This document shows, piece after piece, positions 25,376 through 34,456 of a stretch of 64,000 nucleotides of DNA. The translations under genes were made by a program, and so were the position numbers. Source of the DNA: Collinsella sp. MSK.8.10. GTDB taxonomy: Bacteria; Actinomycetota; Coriobacteriia; Coriobacteriales; Coriobacteriaceae. Under the pieces are notes generated by a model that saw only the letters and a list, made by a program, of their open reading frames with translations, searched no databases and had not been told where the DNA came from. Position 1 is the first letter of the stretch. The number at the start of each line of letters is the position of its first letter. The stretch spans positions 62,001-126,000 of the forward strand of contig NZ_JAHPYF010000002.1 in NCBI RefSeq assembly GCF_019041915.1, read 5' to 3'.

Positions 25376-26404
25376 TTACTGCCCCAGCTCCTTAAGTGCT
25401 TGTATGGACGCGTGGCTGGTCTTGGCGTAGGCAAGGCGCGCGTCGCGGAGCTGGTCGTCGAGCCAATCCACCTGCGCGCTCAATTCCTTAATCTGATTGG
25501 AACCGCTCTGATTGGAAAGATCTGGATACTCGCGGCGCAGCACCAGCAGCCGGTTGAGCAGCTTGCCTCGTACTTTGTCCAGCAACTCCATCTTGTCGCG
25601 CGCTGCCTTTACCTCCCTTGCGATGCGCTGCTTTTCCTGCTCTTTTGCAGAGGGCTCGGGGACAGGTTCCGATGCAGGCCCTGGCTCAAGCTCGGACTCG
25701 GGCTCAATGTCAGGCTCGAGCTCTGGTGCCGTCTCGGACACCTGCTCAGGCGACACCTCGGGGCTAGGTTCAGGCGTCGCTTCGAGCGCGGGCTCGGGCT
25801 CCCGTTCAACACCGAGCGCATCCTCGGGTTCGGGCTCCGCGGAAACCGCATCATCCATCTCCAAAAACGCGCATATGCCAGGCTCCGTTGCCGGCCTTGC
25901 CTCAAACACCGTGGCAACCGATCCGTCACTCAACATAGTGCTCTGAGAGCAAAGCGACTCGACAAAGCTCGCCATAAACAGGCCGAACCCGGAAATCTGC
26001 TGAGCCAGACGTTCGTCGTAGGTAACGCGAATCTCGCCCTCATTGCCTTGACGTACCGAAAGCCAGTCGCCCACACACATGAGCTGCACCAGCGTAATCG
26101 GCGTCAAGTCGCCCTCAAACAGCAACTGCAGACGGGGCGAAACAACGTCGCGGGGAACAACCGGCTCGGCATGCTTCTCGAGCTCTTCTAGCGTGGTACC
26201 GACGTATTGGCACAGATCGATGTTGCTCGGAACATCATTAAAATGCTCACGCGTATGGCTCAGGAGCCATAAGCTTTTGTCCGCGTTGATACGAACACGC
26301 TTAAGAGCGTGCGACGACCCGTCCCAGGTAACATCCGAATGCTCCAAAAACAGCCAGCCATCGCAAAACAGCTCCATGGCAAAGATGGGAAAGGCTTTCT
26401 GCAT
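25376..26404 (-). CDS. Coiled-coil protein upstream of brxA, paralogue of 14758-16344
   Basis: 342 residues, unknown function. Residues 1-175 match the N-terminal domain of the 531-residue protein in the pglX gap: VTWDGSSHA, VVPRD, LLFEGDLT and YDERLAQQI in the same order and spacing. Residues about 185-255 are a Glu/Pro-rich linker with EPEPE-type repeats, similar in character to linkers in the giant protein at the operon head. The last 90 residues are a charged helix likely to form a coiled coil. The ATG is 4 bases past the stop of the SNF2 gene, with AAGGAG upstream. Co-transcription with BREX is clear; its task is not. Confidence 0.8.
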   Translation of the reverse strand: MQKAFPIFAMELFCDGWLFLEHSDVTWDGSSHALKRVRINADKSLWLLSHTREHFNDVPSNIDLCQYVGTTLEELEKHAEPVVPRDVVSPRLQLLFEGDLTPITLVQLMCVGDWLSVRQGNEGEIRVTYDERLAQQISGFGLFMASFVESLCSQSTMLSDGSVATVFEARPATEPGICAFLEMDDAVSAEPEPEDALGVEREPEPALEATPEPSPEVSPEQVSETAPELEPDIEPESELEPGPASEPVPEPSAKEQEKQRIAREVKAARDKMELLDKVRGKLLNRLLVLRREYPDLSNQSGSNQIKELSAQVDWLDDQLRDARLAYAKTSHASIQALKELGQ

Positions 26405-26407
26405 CGT

Positions 26408-28336
26408 TTACATCTCCTTGCGTTCTTGCGTATCGTCCGCGGCGTCCTGGTCGTTGACCTCGCTCCGCTGCTCTTCGTCATCAAACAGGCCCTTAAACAC
26501 GAGCTCCAGATCTCGCTCGTCGGTATAGCCGGGTTCCAACGTGCCGCGGTCGATCGAGTCGAGCATGACCTGTTCCTTGTGCTGCAATCGCTCGTAGATA
26601 TTGCGGTCGAGCGACCAGGGCCCACCGCGGCGTTCGTACACAGCGCGCAGGTAGTGATACTGCGTGTATTGCTCTTGCGGCAGGCCCAAGCGGTGAATGC
26701 GATCTTTGGACTGCAGCAGGTGCACCAGGTTGTAGCTGCACTCAAAGTAGACGGCGTCGTGGCACACGCTGTGGAGCGAGACCGACTCTGCCAGCGTATG
26801 TGGGTTGGTAACCAACACGCTCGTCTCCCCCGCCTTAAACGAATCGATGACGCGGGCGCGCGCGGGCATGTCGGTGCCACCGCTAATGGCGCGGGCCGTA
26901 ATGCCACGCTCGTGCAGCTCATGCACCACCTTGCGAATACTGCGCTTAAAGATGCACCACACGATGACCGACTTGCCCTGGGCTACCAGGGACTCGACCA
27001 GGTCCAGGCAGGCTACCATCTTGGCTGTGGGCCGGTCATCCACCTGCAGCCCTTCCAGTGCCTTGCCCGCACCCGCCAGCACCTCGCCATCGAACAGGTC
27101 GGCATAGTCGCCGGCACTCAGGTCCTCGGCCAGCATACGCGGGTCGGACGAAAGCTGCAGCAGGCGAATAATCATCTCGAACGGCTCGCCCGAAAGCGTA
27201 CGTAGCACCTTTTGGAACAGCTGCTGCTCCCAACGGTCCACCGGCACATCGACCAAATGGTCCTCGTTGGCCTGAGGAACGCCCAGCTGGTACTTGTTGG
27301 TGCGACAAAAGAACGGCGCGATGGACTCGTTGATATGCTCAACGTCGTCCTCGCTCGTCGACCTGAGCGAATTGGCGCTCAAACCAAAGTACCAGCTGTA
27401 ATCGCGCGGCCATAGACAGTGGAGCAGGTTATATAGGTCCTCAAACGAGTTGGGGATCGGCGTACCGGTGAGCGCGATAAAGTACGGCGCCGCCGCGGCA
27501 ATCTGCACGGCACTCGCCGCGCGCTTACCGCCCACGCGCTTCACCTTATGCACCTCGTCAAACACCACCAGGGCGCGATCGGCCGCAATGCGAGCGGCCG
27601 CCTCCCCCAGCGCGACCGACTCGTAATTGAGCAAAATCATGTCGTAGCGCTTGTAGTCGAACAGCAGGGTGCTGCACTTATCGCGCGTGGAACGACCGCG
27701 AAACTCGGGGTCGTGGAAGCACAGCGAGCGCAACGGGCGGTCGGCTCCAAAGCAAGCCGCCCATTCATCACGCCACGAGCCAAAGGCATTCTTAGGCGAA
27801 AGTACGATGATGCGGTCGACCAGGTCGCGCTCGCGCAGGTACGCATACGTGCCCAGGACCGAAGCCGTCTTGCCCGAACCGGGAACGGAGAAATTGGCGC
27901 TGCGGCCCATGGCGCTCATAAAGAACGCGTCCCACAGCTGGCGATCCTTGAGCGGGCGCTGCATCAGGATATCCTCGGCGCGACAGAACTCATCAAAGCG
28001 ATCGGCCACCGACGCGTCGTGCGCCTTGATCAGCAGGCCCACGCGCGCCTTCTCACGCAGATAGTCCTCGCGCGCCGTAAGGCCTCGCAACAAGTCGGGG
28101 TCAATTTCGCAGTCCACGCCAAAGTTTGCCGCCTGTTGCAGCAGCTCAACAACGCGCCTGGCGCCTGGATCGTCAATCCCCAGAGAAAAGAGCACGTCCG
28201 CCTCTCGATAGCTCGGCGCATAGCGGCGCAGCGCCGAAAGCCGAATCTTCCAGACTGGCTCGCGGCGCAGCTGCTCAACCGTCATGTCGAGCGGCACGAC
28301 GGAAATGCCGTCGCTATACGAGAGGCGGAGTTTCAT
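26408..28336 (-). CDS. SNF2-type DEAD/DEAH helicase/ATPase in the BREX operon
   Basis: A 642-residue superfamily 2 ATPase of SNF2 layout: motif I PGSGKT at 152-157, motif II DEVH at 260-263, motif III LTGTP at 289-293, and the C-lobe motif VI QSKDRIHRLG near residue 545. About 120 residues precede the motor. SNF2 proteins translocate on double-stranded DNA and remodel bound proteins. This is not the Lhr-like BrxHI or the BrxHII type known from other BREX subtypes, so it is an accessory. The ATG directly abuts the stop codon of the ParB-like gene, and four bases separate its stop from the next gene. Confidence 0.9.
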   Translation of the reverse strand: MKLRLSYSDGISVVPLDMTVEQLRREPVWKIRLSALRRYAPSYREADVLFSLGIDDPGARRVVELLQQAANFGVDCEIDPDLLRGLTAREDYLREKARVGLLIKAHDASVADRFDEFCRAEDILMQRPLKDRQLWDAFFMSAMGRSANFSVPGSGKTASVLGTYAYLRERDLVDRIIVLSPKNAFGSWRDEWAACFGADRPLRSLCFHDPEFRGRSTRDKCSTLLFDYKRYDMILLNYESVALGEAAARIAADRALVVFDEVHKVKRVGGKRAASAVQIAAAAPYFIALTGTPIPNSFEDLYNLLHCLWPRDYSWYFGLSANSLRSTSEDDVEHINESIAPFFCRTNKYQLGVPQANEDHLVDVPVDRWEQQLFQKVLRTLSGEPFEMIIRLLQLSSDPRMLAEDLSAGDYADLFDGEVLAGAGKALEGLQVDDRPTAKMVACLDLVESLVAQGKSVIVWCIFKRSIRKVVHELHERGITARAISGGTDMPARARVIDSFKAGETSVLVTNPHTLAESVSLHSVCHDAVYFECSYNLVHLLQSKDRIHRLGLPQEQYTQYHYLRAVYERRGGPWSLDRNIYERLQHKEQVMLDSIDRGTLEPGYTDERDLELVFKGLFDDEEQRSEVNDQDAADDTQERKEM

Positions 28337-29569
28337 TTAGGCTTCCTCGCCGCCCATCTTGTACGCAATCTTGTCTTTGATCATATGCACCCTGGCCTCG
28401 AGCTTGGCAACCTCGGCAGCGATATTGGCGATCTCATCCGCAGGCAGCAGGCCAAAGGTGGACTCCTCCACCTGATCGAGGTCCTTGATGGCGCGGATAA
28501 TCGAAAGCGAAGGCGACTTGAGGGCCTTGTTCATCTTGGTGGTGTTCTCGGCCGACTCCATAACCTCACGGAAGGTCGTCGCCAGCTGAACATCGTCGCG
28601 AATCTCGGCGATGTCGGTCGAGGTCACGACCTCTTTGTTCTTCAGGCGCTCGGCAACCTCAAAGGCCAGCTCGTTTTCGCGCTCGATAAAGCGGTCCGCA
28701 TCGGGGCCTTCCAGAATCGGCTTCATCTTGCGGACAAAGCGCACGATGTCGCCCTGCGGTTCGGCAATCATGTTGGCAAAGACGATGTTCTTAACGTCCT
28801 CTTCCTGATCGTCGCTCTTGCACTTTTTTAGGACGCCCTGCAGGTCGTTGATAACGCCGGCAACCTTGAGCTCGCGCGCCAGGTGGAACTGGTCCTTGGC
28901 GTTGGCAAACTCCAGGAATTCGTTCATATAGCGGGCTTTTACAATCTCCTTCTCGAGCTCCTTGGGCTCAACGCCAATGCACTGGGCGTATTCCTCCTTC
29001 GAGAGCAAGTTGGAGCTGATGATGTCGTTGTAGATGCCCACCAGGCGGTCGACCGGGTCGTAGCCAACCTTCTCTTCCTCGCCATGCTGGATCGAAAGCT
29101 CCAGCATCTTGATCTTCTTGGAATCGTTACCCAGGCTCTCGGGAAGAATAACAGCCTCAAACCAGCCAAAGCTTGGGTTTTCGGCGGCAAGACGACGCAG
29201 GCAGGTAAAGCGACGGTTGCCGTCGACGATCAGGCCGTCGGCCAGCACCACGCCGGGACGCTCTTGCGAACGCAGGGCAATGCTACGCTGCGTCTTTTCG
29301 ATGGCATCCTTGTTGCTGTCGACGATAAAGCCCTCGATGATGTCATTGCAGGCGGCAACATCCAGCTCGTTAAATGCACTCTCGCCATGCTCGGCCTTGT
29401 AGCGGCTAATCCAGGAGGCAATACGGTCGTTCTGCACGTTGTAGCGCAGGAACTCGAGCTTAATGCTGTAAACGGGATACATCTCGGGCTTGCCGTCGAT
29501 CACAATCTTGTGGTTGGCGCCGGTCGGTTTAATGTTGACGCCGTCGCCGATCATCTCGAGCAGGTTCAT
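28337..29569 (-). CDS. ParB/Srx-like N-terminal domain protein
   Basis: 410 residues. The N-terminal 150 residues have a ParB/sulfiredoxin-like pattern: VYSIKLEFLRYNVQNDRIAS, then LADGLIVDGNRRFTCLRRL, where DGNRR (116-120) corresponds to the DG-x-RR motif of ParB-like NTPase/nuclease folds. The remaining 260 residues are helical. Members of this fold in defence loci can bind or cut DNA or hydrolyse nucleotides; the activity here is unknown. It sits between the giant DNA-binding-like protein and the SNF2 ATPase, with intergenic gaps of 12 and 0 bases, so the three are surely one transcriptional unit. Confidence 0.8.
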   Translation of the reverse strand: MNLLEMIGDGVNIKPTGANHKIVIDGKPEMYPVYSIKLEFLRYNVQNDRIASWISRYKAEHGESAFNELDVAACNDIIEGFIVDSNKDAIEKTQRSIALRSQERPGVVLADGLIVDGNRRFTCLRRLAAENPSFGWFEAVILPESLGNDSKKIKMLELSIQHGEEEKVGYDPVDRLVGIYNDIISSNLLSKEEYAQCIGVEPKELEKEIVKARYMNEFLEFANAKDQFHLARELKVAGVINDLQGVLKKCKSDDQEEDVKNIVFANMIAEPQGDIVRFVRKMKPILEGPDADRFIERENELAFEVAERLKNKEVVTSTDIAEIRDDVQLATTFREVMESAENTTKMNKALKSPSLSIIRAIKDLDQVEESTFGLLPADEIANIAAEVAKLEARVHMIKDKIAYKMGGEEA

Positions 29570-29581
29570 GTCTGTTTCCTC

Positions 29582-32500
29582 CTATTGGTTGTTTTTGATA
29601 TACAGTTCGCGCAGGTAAGCTGCATTCGCTTCCTTGTTGGGCATAACCATGTCAAGGTCCTCGTTGTAGAACAGGTCTTTGTCCTTGACCGCCCTGTTGA
29701 TGTCGTAAGCGGTAACGACCACACCGTAATCGTCCTGAAACGCATCGATAAGGTCGTCTACACCAATGGGGCCCCTTTGCTTGGCGACATATTCGACCGC
29801 GTCGGCAATGGAGAAACTCCCTTCCTTTCGGCAGAACATGTAGGTGCCGCCAAAGCGGGTGCGCCTAATCTGTTCTTGCGGCAGCCCGTACACAACAATC
29901 GAGTCGAAAAACGCATCGTCAAAGCCACACTCCTCTGCCACAGTATCGAGTTTGTGCTCAAAGCCCTGTTTGCGCAGGCTTGCCACTGTAAATGGCACGC
30001 CCGGCTCCGTACGACCAAAAACGGCATATGCATATGAGCTTAGGTCTGTACGTCGAATTCCCACCGACTCCTCTAGGTGCTTGAGCGAAATAAATGAACC
30101 GTGATTACACTCGATAAAGGTGAAGTTGCGTAGCAGCTGAGCTATTGCCAGCCTAAAGTCCTGGTGGTTAATGACTTCATCGCCAAACCCCGGCGCTCCA
30201 TAGGCAAAGCTATCGCGCGACATAAGCAGATTTTCAAACGATTTCCGCAGGTCAACGCCCTTTTTAACGATCAGGTCCCTCGAGACCTCCAAGCCCAGGG
30301 GCGCGAGCGTCTGATCGTTAATGAGACGACCGGACGTGGAGCCAAACTTAGCAATAAAGCTCGCCCTGACGTACGGCAGCGATACATAGTCTTCGGTCAC
30401 CATGTCCTTGATGAATTGTTGCTGCTCGGCAGAAAGGTCGACATCGACATACGAGTAGCGATCGTTTCGCAGATATGCGTTCATGTCGCGCAGGTAGTTA
30501 CTGCGAACCGTCTTCGTGTCTATGCAGTACTTGTCCGCGTAGCGCTGGGCAAACTCCTCGCGCGACAGCTCGGTGCCCGCGTCGCGCAGCACATCGAGCA
30601 TCTGACGCTTGCGATCCGTCTCGCCCAAGCGTATCACGGGGGGCATAACCGTCCGCAAACCGTGCACCGTATCCGGGCGCACGTACGTGCGGATAATCTC
30701 GTAGAGCTCCTCGTCATCACGCACGTCGTATAGGTCGCACAACTCCTTGTTCTCGCGCAGGATAAGACCCGCGCCGCACTCGATATTGCGCCCGGCGGCG
30801 AGCGTTAAGACCCGACGCAACTCGGACGTAAGGCGGTTGTCAATCTTGTAGGAGCGTATCTTGTTGCCATGCGCCACCAAAAAACTTCCGGTGCCGCGTA
30901 ATTCGTTAAGGCACTTGGTGTCTTCGGAAGGCATCACCAACATCTGTTTAAAGCCGCACTTGTTATCATTCAAAAACCGCTGGTACTTGATGCGGATGTC
31001 TTTGAGCGTGTGATATTCCTCAACAGCTCCGGTCTCGGCAAAGGCACGCAGCGCGGCGCAGCGAGTGGAGAAGCTGCCCAGCTTTTTACGCGCAATCTGC
31101 TCGAGCCGAGAGGCGTTGTCCTTTTCGATGTTTACAGGCGCTCGAGGCGTATCCGCGGCAGGACGGCGGTGCAGCTGCGCTATCCTATCACGCCACTCCT
31201 GCGGCAATGTCGGATCATTGGCGGCGCGGCGAAGACTAAACCTGTTCGAGACTTTAATGGCCTTCAGATAGCCAAAGGCCATCGGAGACGCCTGTGTTAT
31301 CTCGCAAAACGTCTCCACGGTAAGGTCGTAACACGTGTAAAACGAACTAAATTGATCCTCGTCCAATTGCGGACGGCTGCTGATCAGGTCATCACGACGT
31401 CGACGCAGAGAACCGAGTCCGGCCGGCTTGCGAGGGTAATCCATAAGGGGCTTGTCGCTAAAGACCCAGCGCAGCAGGTCGGCATCGTCGGCGGGAAGCA
31501 CCGCCAGCCACGCCTCGATAGACATAGGGCCTTTGCCGGTGAGGTCTTCGATTTTGCTGGTAAAGGGCTTTGCCGGCTGTTGTGGGGCCGGGGCGGAAGT
31601 TGGCTCCGGAGCGGCAGGGTCAGGCATCTGGTCTGGCTCGGGCTCGGTCGCAGGCTCGGGCTCGGGTGCGACGGCCGTCTCAGCCTCGGCCTCGGGCTCG
31701 GGCGTCGGCGCGATAGCCTGCTCCGCAGGCGCGGTCCCCTCCCCAGCCGGCTCGTCAGCGTTTTCGGCTTCCATGCTCGCAAAGTACGCGCGAACCACAT
31801 CGCAAACAGACGGCGCAAGGTCCTTATCGACCCTTGCATATTTAAGCGGGATGGTGCCCTGTCCGTATATGCGCTTCATATAAAGGAATGCAGGCTGCGC
31901 GGTTTGCGTAAGGCCGTAAAACTCCTCGGCGGTCAGCTTATACACATGGAAGAGCGGACCAAATGTATCGACGTCAAACGTTGGACGACCTTCCATGAGC
32001 GCATCGTAACGCACCCCAATATAGCTGGAAGGCCTTCCGATGCTGCCGGCCCATTTAGCCGGATTGTTCTCGATGAGCATATAGCCCATCAGGGTGCGGT
32101 CCTGGTATGCAAGGTCAGCGAACCACCTGTTGAACTTTGCAGCATCCGGGTCGATGGCCAGCTTGAGCGCCTGCCCAACCGTAAGGTTCTGAACCTGCGG
32201 CCGCTTGAGCTCACCAGAGGATGCCGTCGTGCGAGATTGGGCCTGGGCATCGGGCTGATTGCTCGGTTGGGTCACGCTGGACGGTGCAATAACGGTATCC
32301 ACAGGATTAGCGTCTGTGCAGACAGAGTCAGTATCGGCCGCATCAATATCTTCCCGATCATGAGGAGCCTCAAAGTTCAGACGCTTGAACGTTATTACGG
32401 CCGCATTAAAGGCGGGGTATTCGTTTTTGAACTCATTGAGTGTCAATTTGACAGAATACTTTTCGCTGTAACCCTCCGCAAGCTTACCCGCCAATCTGGT

Positions 32501-34267
32501 GCAGAAAAGTAGGCGGAAAGAGGGCTCGTTTACGGACAGGCGCTCTTTTCGCAACTCAAGCACTGTTTCGTCGGCAAGGCGGTTTATAGCTATAGCACGT
32601 TCAACGGGCGTATTGACCGACGGATACCAACCTCCTATCGCCGCTTGACGGGCAAGCTCCATCTCATACTTGATTCTTGCCAGTTGCAAACTCCCCGCTG
32701 GCCAATCTTTCAAAGCAGCGACAATCGAGCGCACTTCGGCGGGAGCGAGGCCCCCCGAGCGCAGCCTAGAAGCGCTATAAGTGAGTAGCTCGGGCAAGTC
32801 GTAGATATTAAGGTTCCATTTTAATTTGCGCTGAATTGCCGGAGTAATCGAAAGGTTCCACAGCGAAAGCGGCGCGCCGTCGCGCGTATACACCGTGCTG
32901 AGCGTTTCGGTAATCGGTCCTTTGACGTTGGCGAAGGCACGACAATCGCGCTCAATGCTGCGCAAATTACCAAAGACGTCAAACACCAGCCTCGCATTGC
33001 CCGATAGTCTGCCGAGCTCCGGCACCTGCGCGCGATACTGCGGAGAAAGCGGCAAAGCATAGGCGGTAAGATGCTTTTCGAAAGCAGTGCGTAAGGCCTC
33101 GTCCTCAGTCTTGCCCAACTTGCGCACGAGGTCAAATACATCGTGAATCTCTTGCTTGTTGAGGAAGGCAACCTGGGTCTCGGTATCAAACACACAACGC
33201 GGGTCATCCCAACCGCTCAGGTACTTGGGACGCTCGAGCTTTTTAACGGCATCCTCGGAAGGCTCTAGCGCGGATGTGGGCATGGCCTCAAGCTCGGGCT
33301 CAGGCTCTTCAACGGACGCGAGTTCGTTTGAAGGCTCGGGTTCACACTCGAGCGCAAGCGCGGGCTGCTCAGGCTCGGCGGCGGGTGCGGGCTCGGCGAC
33401 CGGTGCAGGCTCGGCGACCGGTTCGGACTCAGCAACGGCCTTCGCGGTCTCAATACTTTCGGAGAAGGAAATGGACAGCTGGTGCGGCTCGGAAGACAGC
33501 GTGGGTTCGGGACGTCCGGGCTGGATGGACTCCCCTTGCTCTGCCTGCACTGGCTCTTGCTGCTCAGCCGACTGCTCGGCGGTCGCCACAGGCTCCGTCG
33601 GCGGCTCGTATCCCATTAGGGACAGGCCGTCGGCCGGCTTCTTGTCATACGAAACGCCCACGGCAACGGGGATAGGCCAGCTGCGCCCATTAACCTTCAA
33701 CTGCACAAGGGTCGAATCTGCGCGCAACGAAATGGGGCCGCAAGCCATAGGTGCAGGGGGCTCAGGGGCAGGAGGCTCCGCGAACTCGGGCTGAGCGTCC
33801 ATCGGCTCCGGCACATCCACATCGACGGATTCAATTTCTGCGACTTCATCCGCTTCGGGCTGAACGTGTTCGGAATCCTCTAGCTCGCCTGTATCCTCGA
33901 CAACCTCAAGCGCATCGCCTTCGGCAGCCTCAAGCACAGCTTCTTCGGACTCGGTGTCCTCGTCATCAACGAAGGCATTGTCAATTGCTTCAGACTCAGC
34001 GGCCTCGCCATCAACAGTAGCATCGTCAACATCTCCGGTATCAACGACTTCAAGCTCGACAGCGTTGGACTCGACGAAATCCGAAGGCACCGGCCCCGCT
34101 GCCTCCACGGCCGCATCAGGCGCCATGCTGTACTCGCCGTTGGCATACAAAAGTTCGCCATGTATATAGTTGGGCCAGCGCGCGCTCGTATGAGTCATTA
34201 ATGGTGCGATACACGCTCGAGCGTACCAACGCTTCGTGAAGCGGAGCATCGGCCTGCGCGACCGCAT
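29582..34267 (-). CDS. Giant multi-domain putative DNA-binding protein, head of the BREX operon
   Basis: The open frame covers about 1515-1560 residues. From the N-terminus: an acidic region; a long Glu/Pro/Ala linker; a helical segment whose LSITPAIQRKL and IYDLPELLTYSASRL blocks resemble the RNA polymerase alpha C-terminal helix-hairpin fold; two repeats of a domain (LMGYMLIENNP with YKLTAEEFYGLTQ; LMDYPRKPAG with YDLTVETFCEITQ) separated by a second Glu/Pro linker; and a C-terminal half of several winged-helix-like units. ATG at 34267 is only the first start in this frame. The natural N-terminus is probably in the overlapping frame from 34340, broken by a frameshift near 34164-34169; ATG 34126 is another possible start. 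No enzyme motif is visible. Confidence 0.7.
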   Translation of the reverse strand: MRSRRPMLRFTKRWYARACIAPLMTHTSARWPNYIHGELLYANGEYSMAPDAAVEAAGPVPSDFVESNAVELEVVDTGDVDDATVDGEAAESEAIDNAFVDDEDTESEEAVLEAAEGDALEVVEDTGELEDSEHVQPEADEVAEIESVDVDVPEPMDAQPEFAEPPAPEPPAPMACGPISLRADSTLVQLKVNGRSWPIPVAVGVSYDKKPADGLSLMGYEPPTEPVATAEQSAEQQEPVQAEQGESIQPGRPEPTLSSEPHQLSISFSESIETAKAVAESEPVAEPAPVAEPAPAAEPEQPALALECEPEPSNELASVEEPEPELEAMPTSALEPSEDAVKKLERPKYLSGWDDPRCVFDTETQVAFLNKQEIHDVFDLVRKLGKTEDEALRTAFEKHLTAYALPLSPQYRAQVPELGRLSGNARLVFDVFGNLRSIERDCRAFANVKGPITETLSTVYTRDGAPLSLWNLSITPAIQRKLKWNLNIYDLPELLTYSASRLRSGGLAPAEVRSIVAALKDWPAGSLQLARIKYEMELARQAAIGGWYPSVNTPVERAIAINRLADETVLELRKERLSVNEPSFRLLFCTRLAGKLAEGYSEKYSVKLTLNEFKNEYPAFNAAVITFKRLNFEAPHDREDIDAADTDSVCTDANPVDTVIAPSSVTQPSNQPDAQAQSRTTASSGELKRPQVQNLTVGQALKLAIDPDAAKFNRWFADLAYQDRTLMGYMLIENNPAKWAGSIGRPSSYIGVRYDALMEGRPTFDVDTFGPLFHVYKLTAEEFYGLTQTAQPAFLYMKRIYGQGTIPLKYARVDKDLAPSVCDVVRAYFASMEAENADEPAGEGTAPAEQAIAPTPEPEAEAETAVAPEPEPATEPEPDQMPDPAAPEPTSAPAPQQPAKPFTSKIEDLTGKGPMSIEAWLAVLPADDADLLRWVFSDKPLMDYPRKPAGLGSLRRRRDDLISSRPQLDEDQFSSFYTCYDLTVETFCEITQASPMAFGYLKAIKVSNRFSLRRAANDPTLPQEWRDRIAQLHRRPAADTPRAPVNIEKDNASRLEQIARKKLGSFSTRCAALRAFAETGAVEEYHTLKDIRIKYQRFLNDNKCGFKQMLVMPSEDTKCLNELRGTGSFLVAHGNKIRSYKIDNRLTSELRRVLTLAAGRNIECGAGLILRENKELCDLYDVRDDEELYEIIRTYVRPDTVHGLRTVMPPVIRLGETDRKRQMLDVLRDAGTELSREEFAQRYADKYCIDTKTVRSNYLRDMNAYLRNDRYSYVDVDLSAEQQQFIKDMVTEDYVSLPYVRASFIAKFGSTSGRLINDQTLAPLGLEVSRDLIVKKGVDLRKSFENLLMSRDSFAYGAPGFGDEVINHQDFRLAIAQLLRNFTFIECNHGSFISLKHLEESVGIRRTDLSSYAYAVFGRTEPGVPFTVASLRKQGFEHKLDTVAEECGFDDAFFDSIVVYGLPQEQIRRTRFGGTYMFCRKEGSFSIADAVEYVAKQRGPIGVDDLIDAFQDDYGVVVTAYDINRAVKDKDLFYNEDLDMVMPNKEANAAYLRELYIKNNQ

Positions 34268-34340
34268 CTAAAATAAGTGACTCGTAGTACGCGACTACGT
34301 CCATCGAATCATTTGCAGCGCTCGTAGCATTTTTATTCAT
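34116..34340 (-). CDS. Probable original N-terminus of the giant protein (frameshifted)
   Basis: A 74-residue frame starting at ATG 34340 (MNKNATSAAND) and ending at 34116. Its first 60 residues (AYYESLILDAVAQADAPLHE onward) look like a winged-helix unit, and the frame change to the giant gene at TATATA (34164-34169) would complete the domain as ALAQLY-IHGELLYANGEY. Loss of one TA unit, or of one base, explains the break. Alternatively it is a genuine small upstream gene whose end overlaps the next start. Confidence 0.5.
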   Translation of the reverse strand: MNKNATSAANDSMDVVAYYESLILDAVAQADAPLHEALVRSSVYRTINDSYERALAQLYTWRTFVCQRRVQHGA

Positions 34341-34456
34341 ACAGAAACGACCCCCAAGATTCCCCAAACAACCTACTGGCCGTATTGGAAATAAGGAAGA
34401 ACTATGCCAATGATTACTTGATACGCCACTTGCGCGTGTTTTTGTTTAGCAACATT

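Noticed and set aside
31010-32512. A 500-residue open frame opposite the giant gene
   Set aside because: No ribosome site, no recognisable domain; the opposite frame has linker and domain structure and operon spacing.
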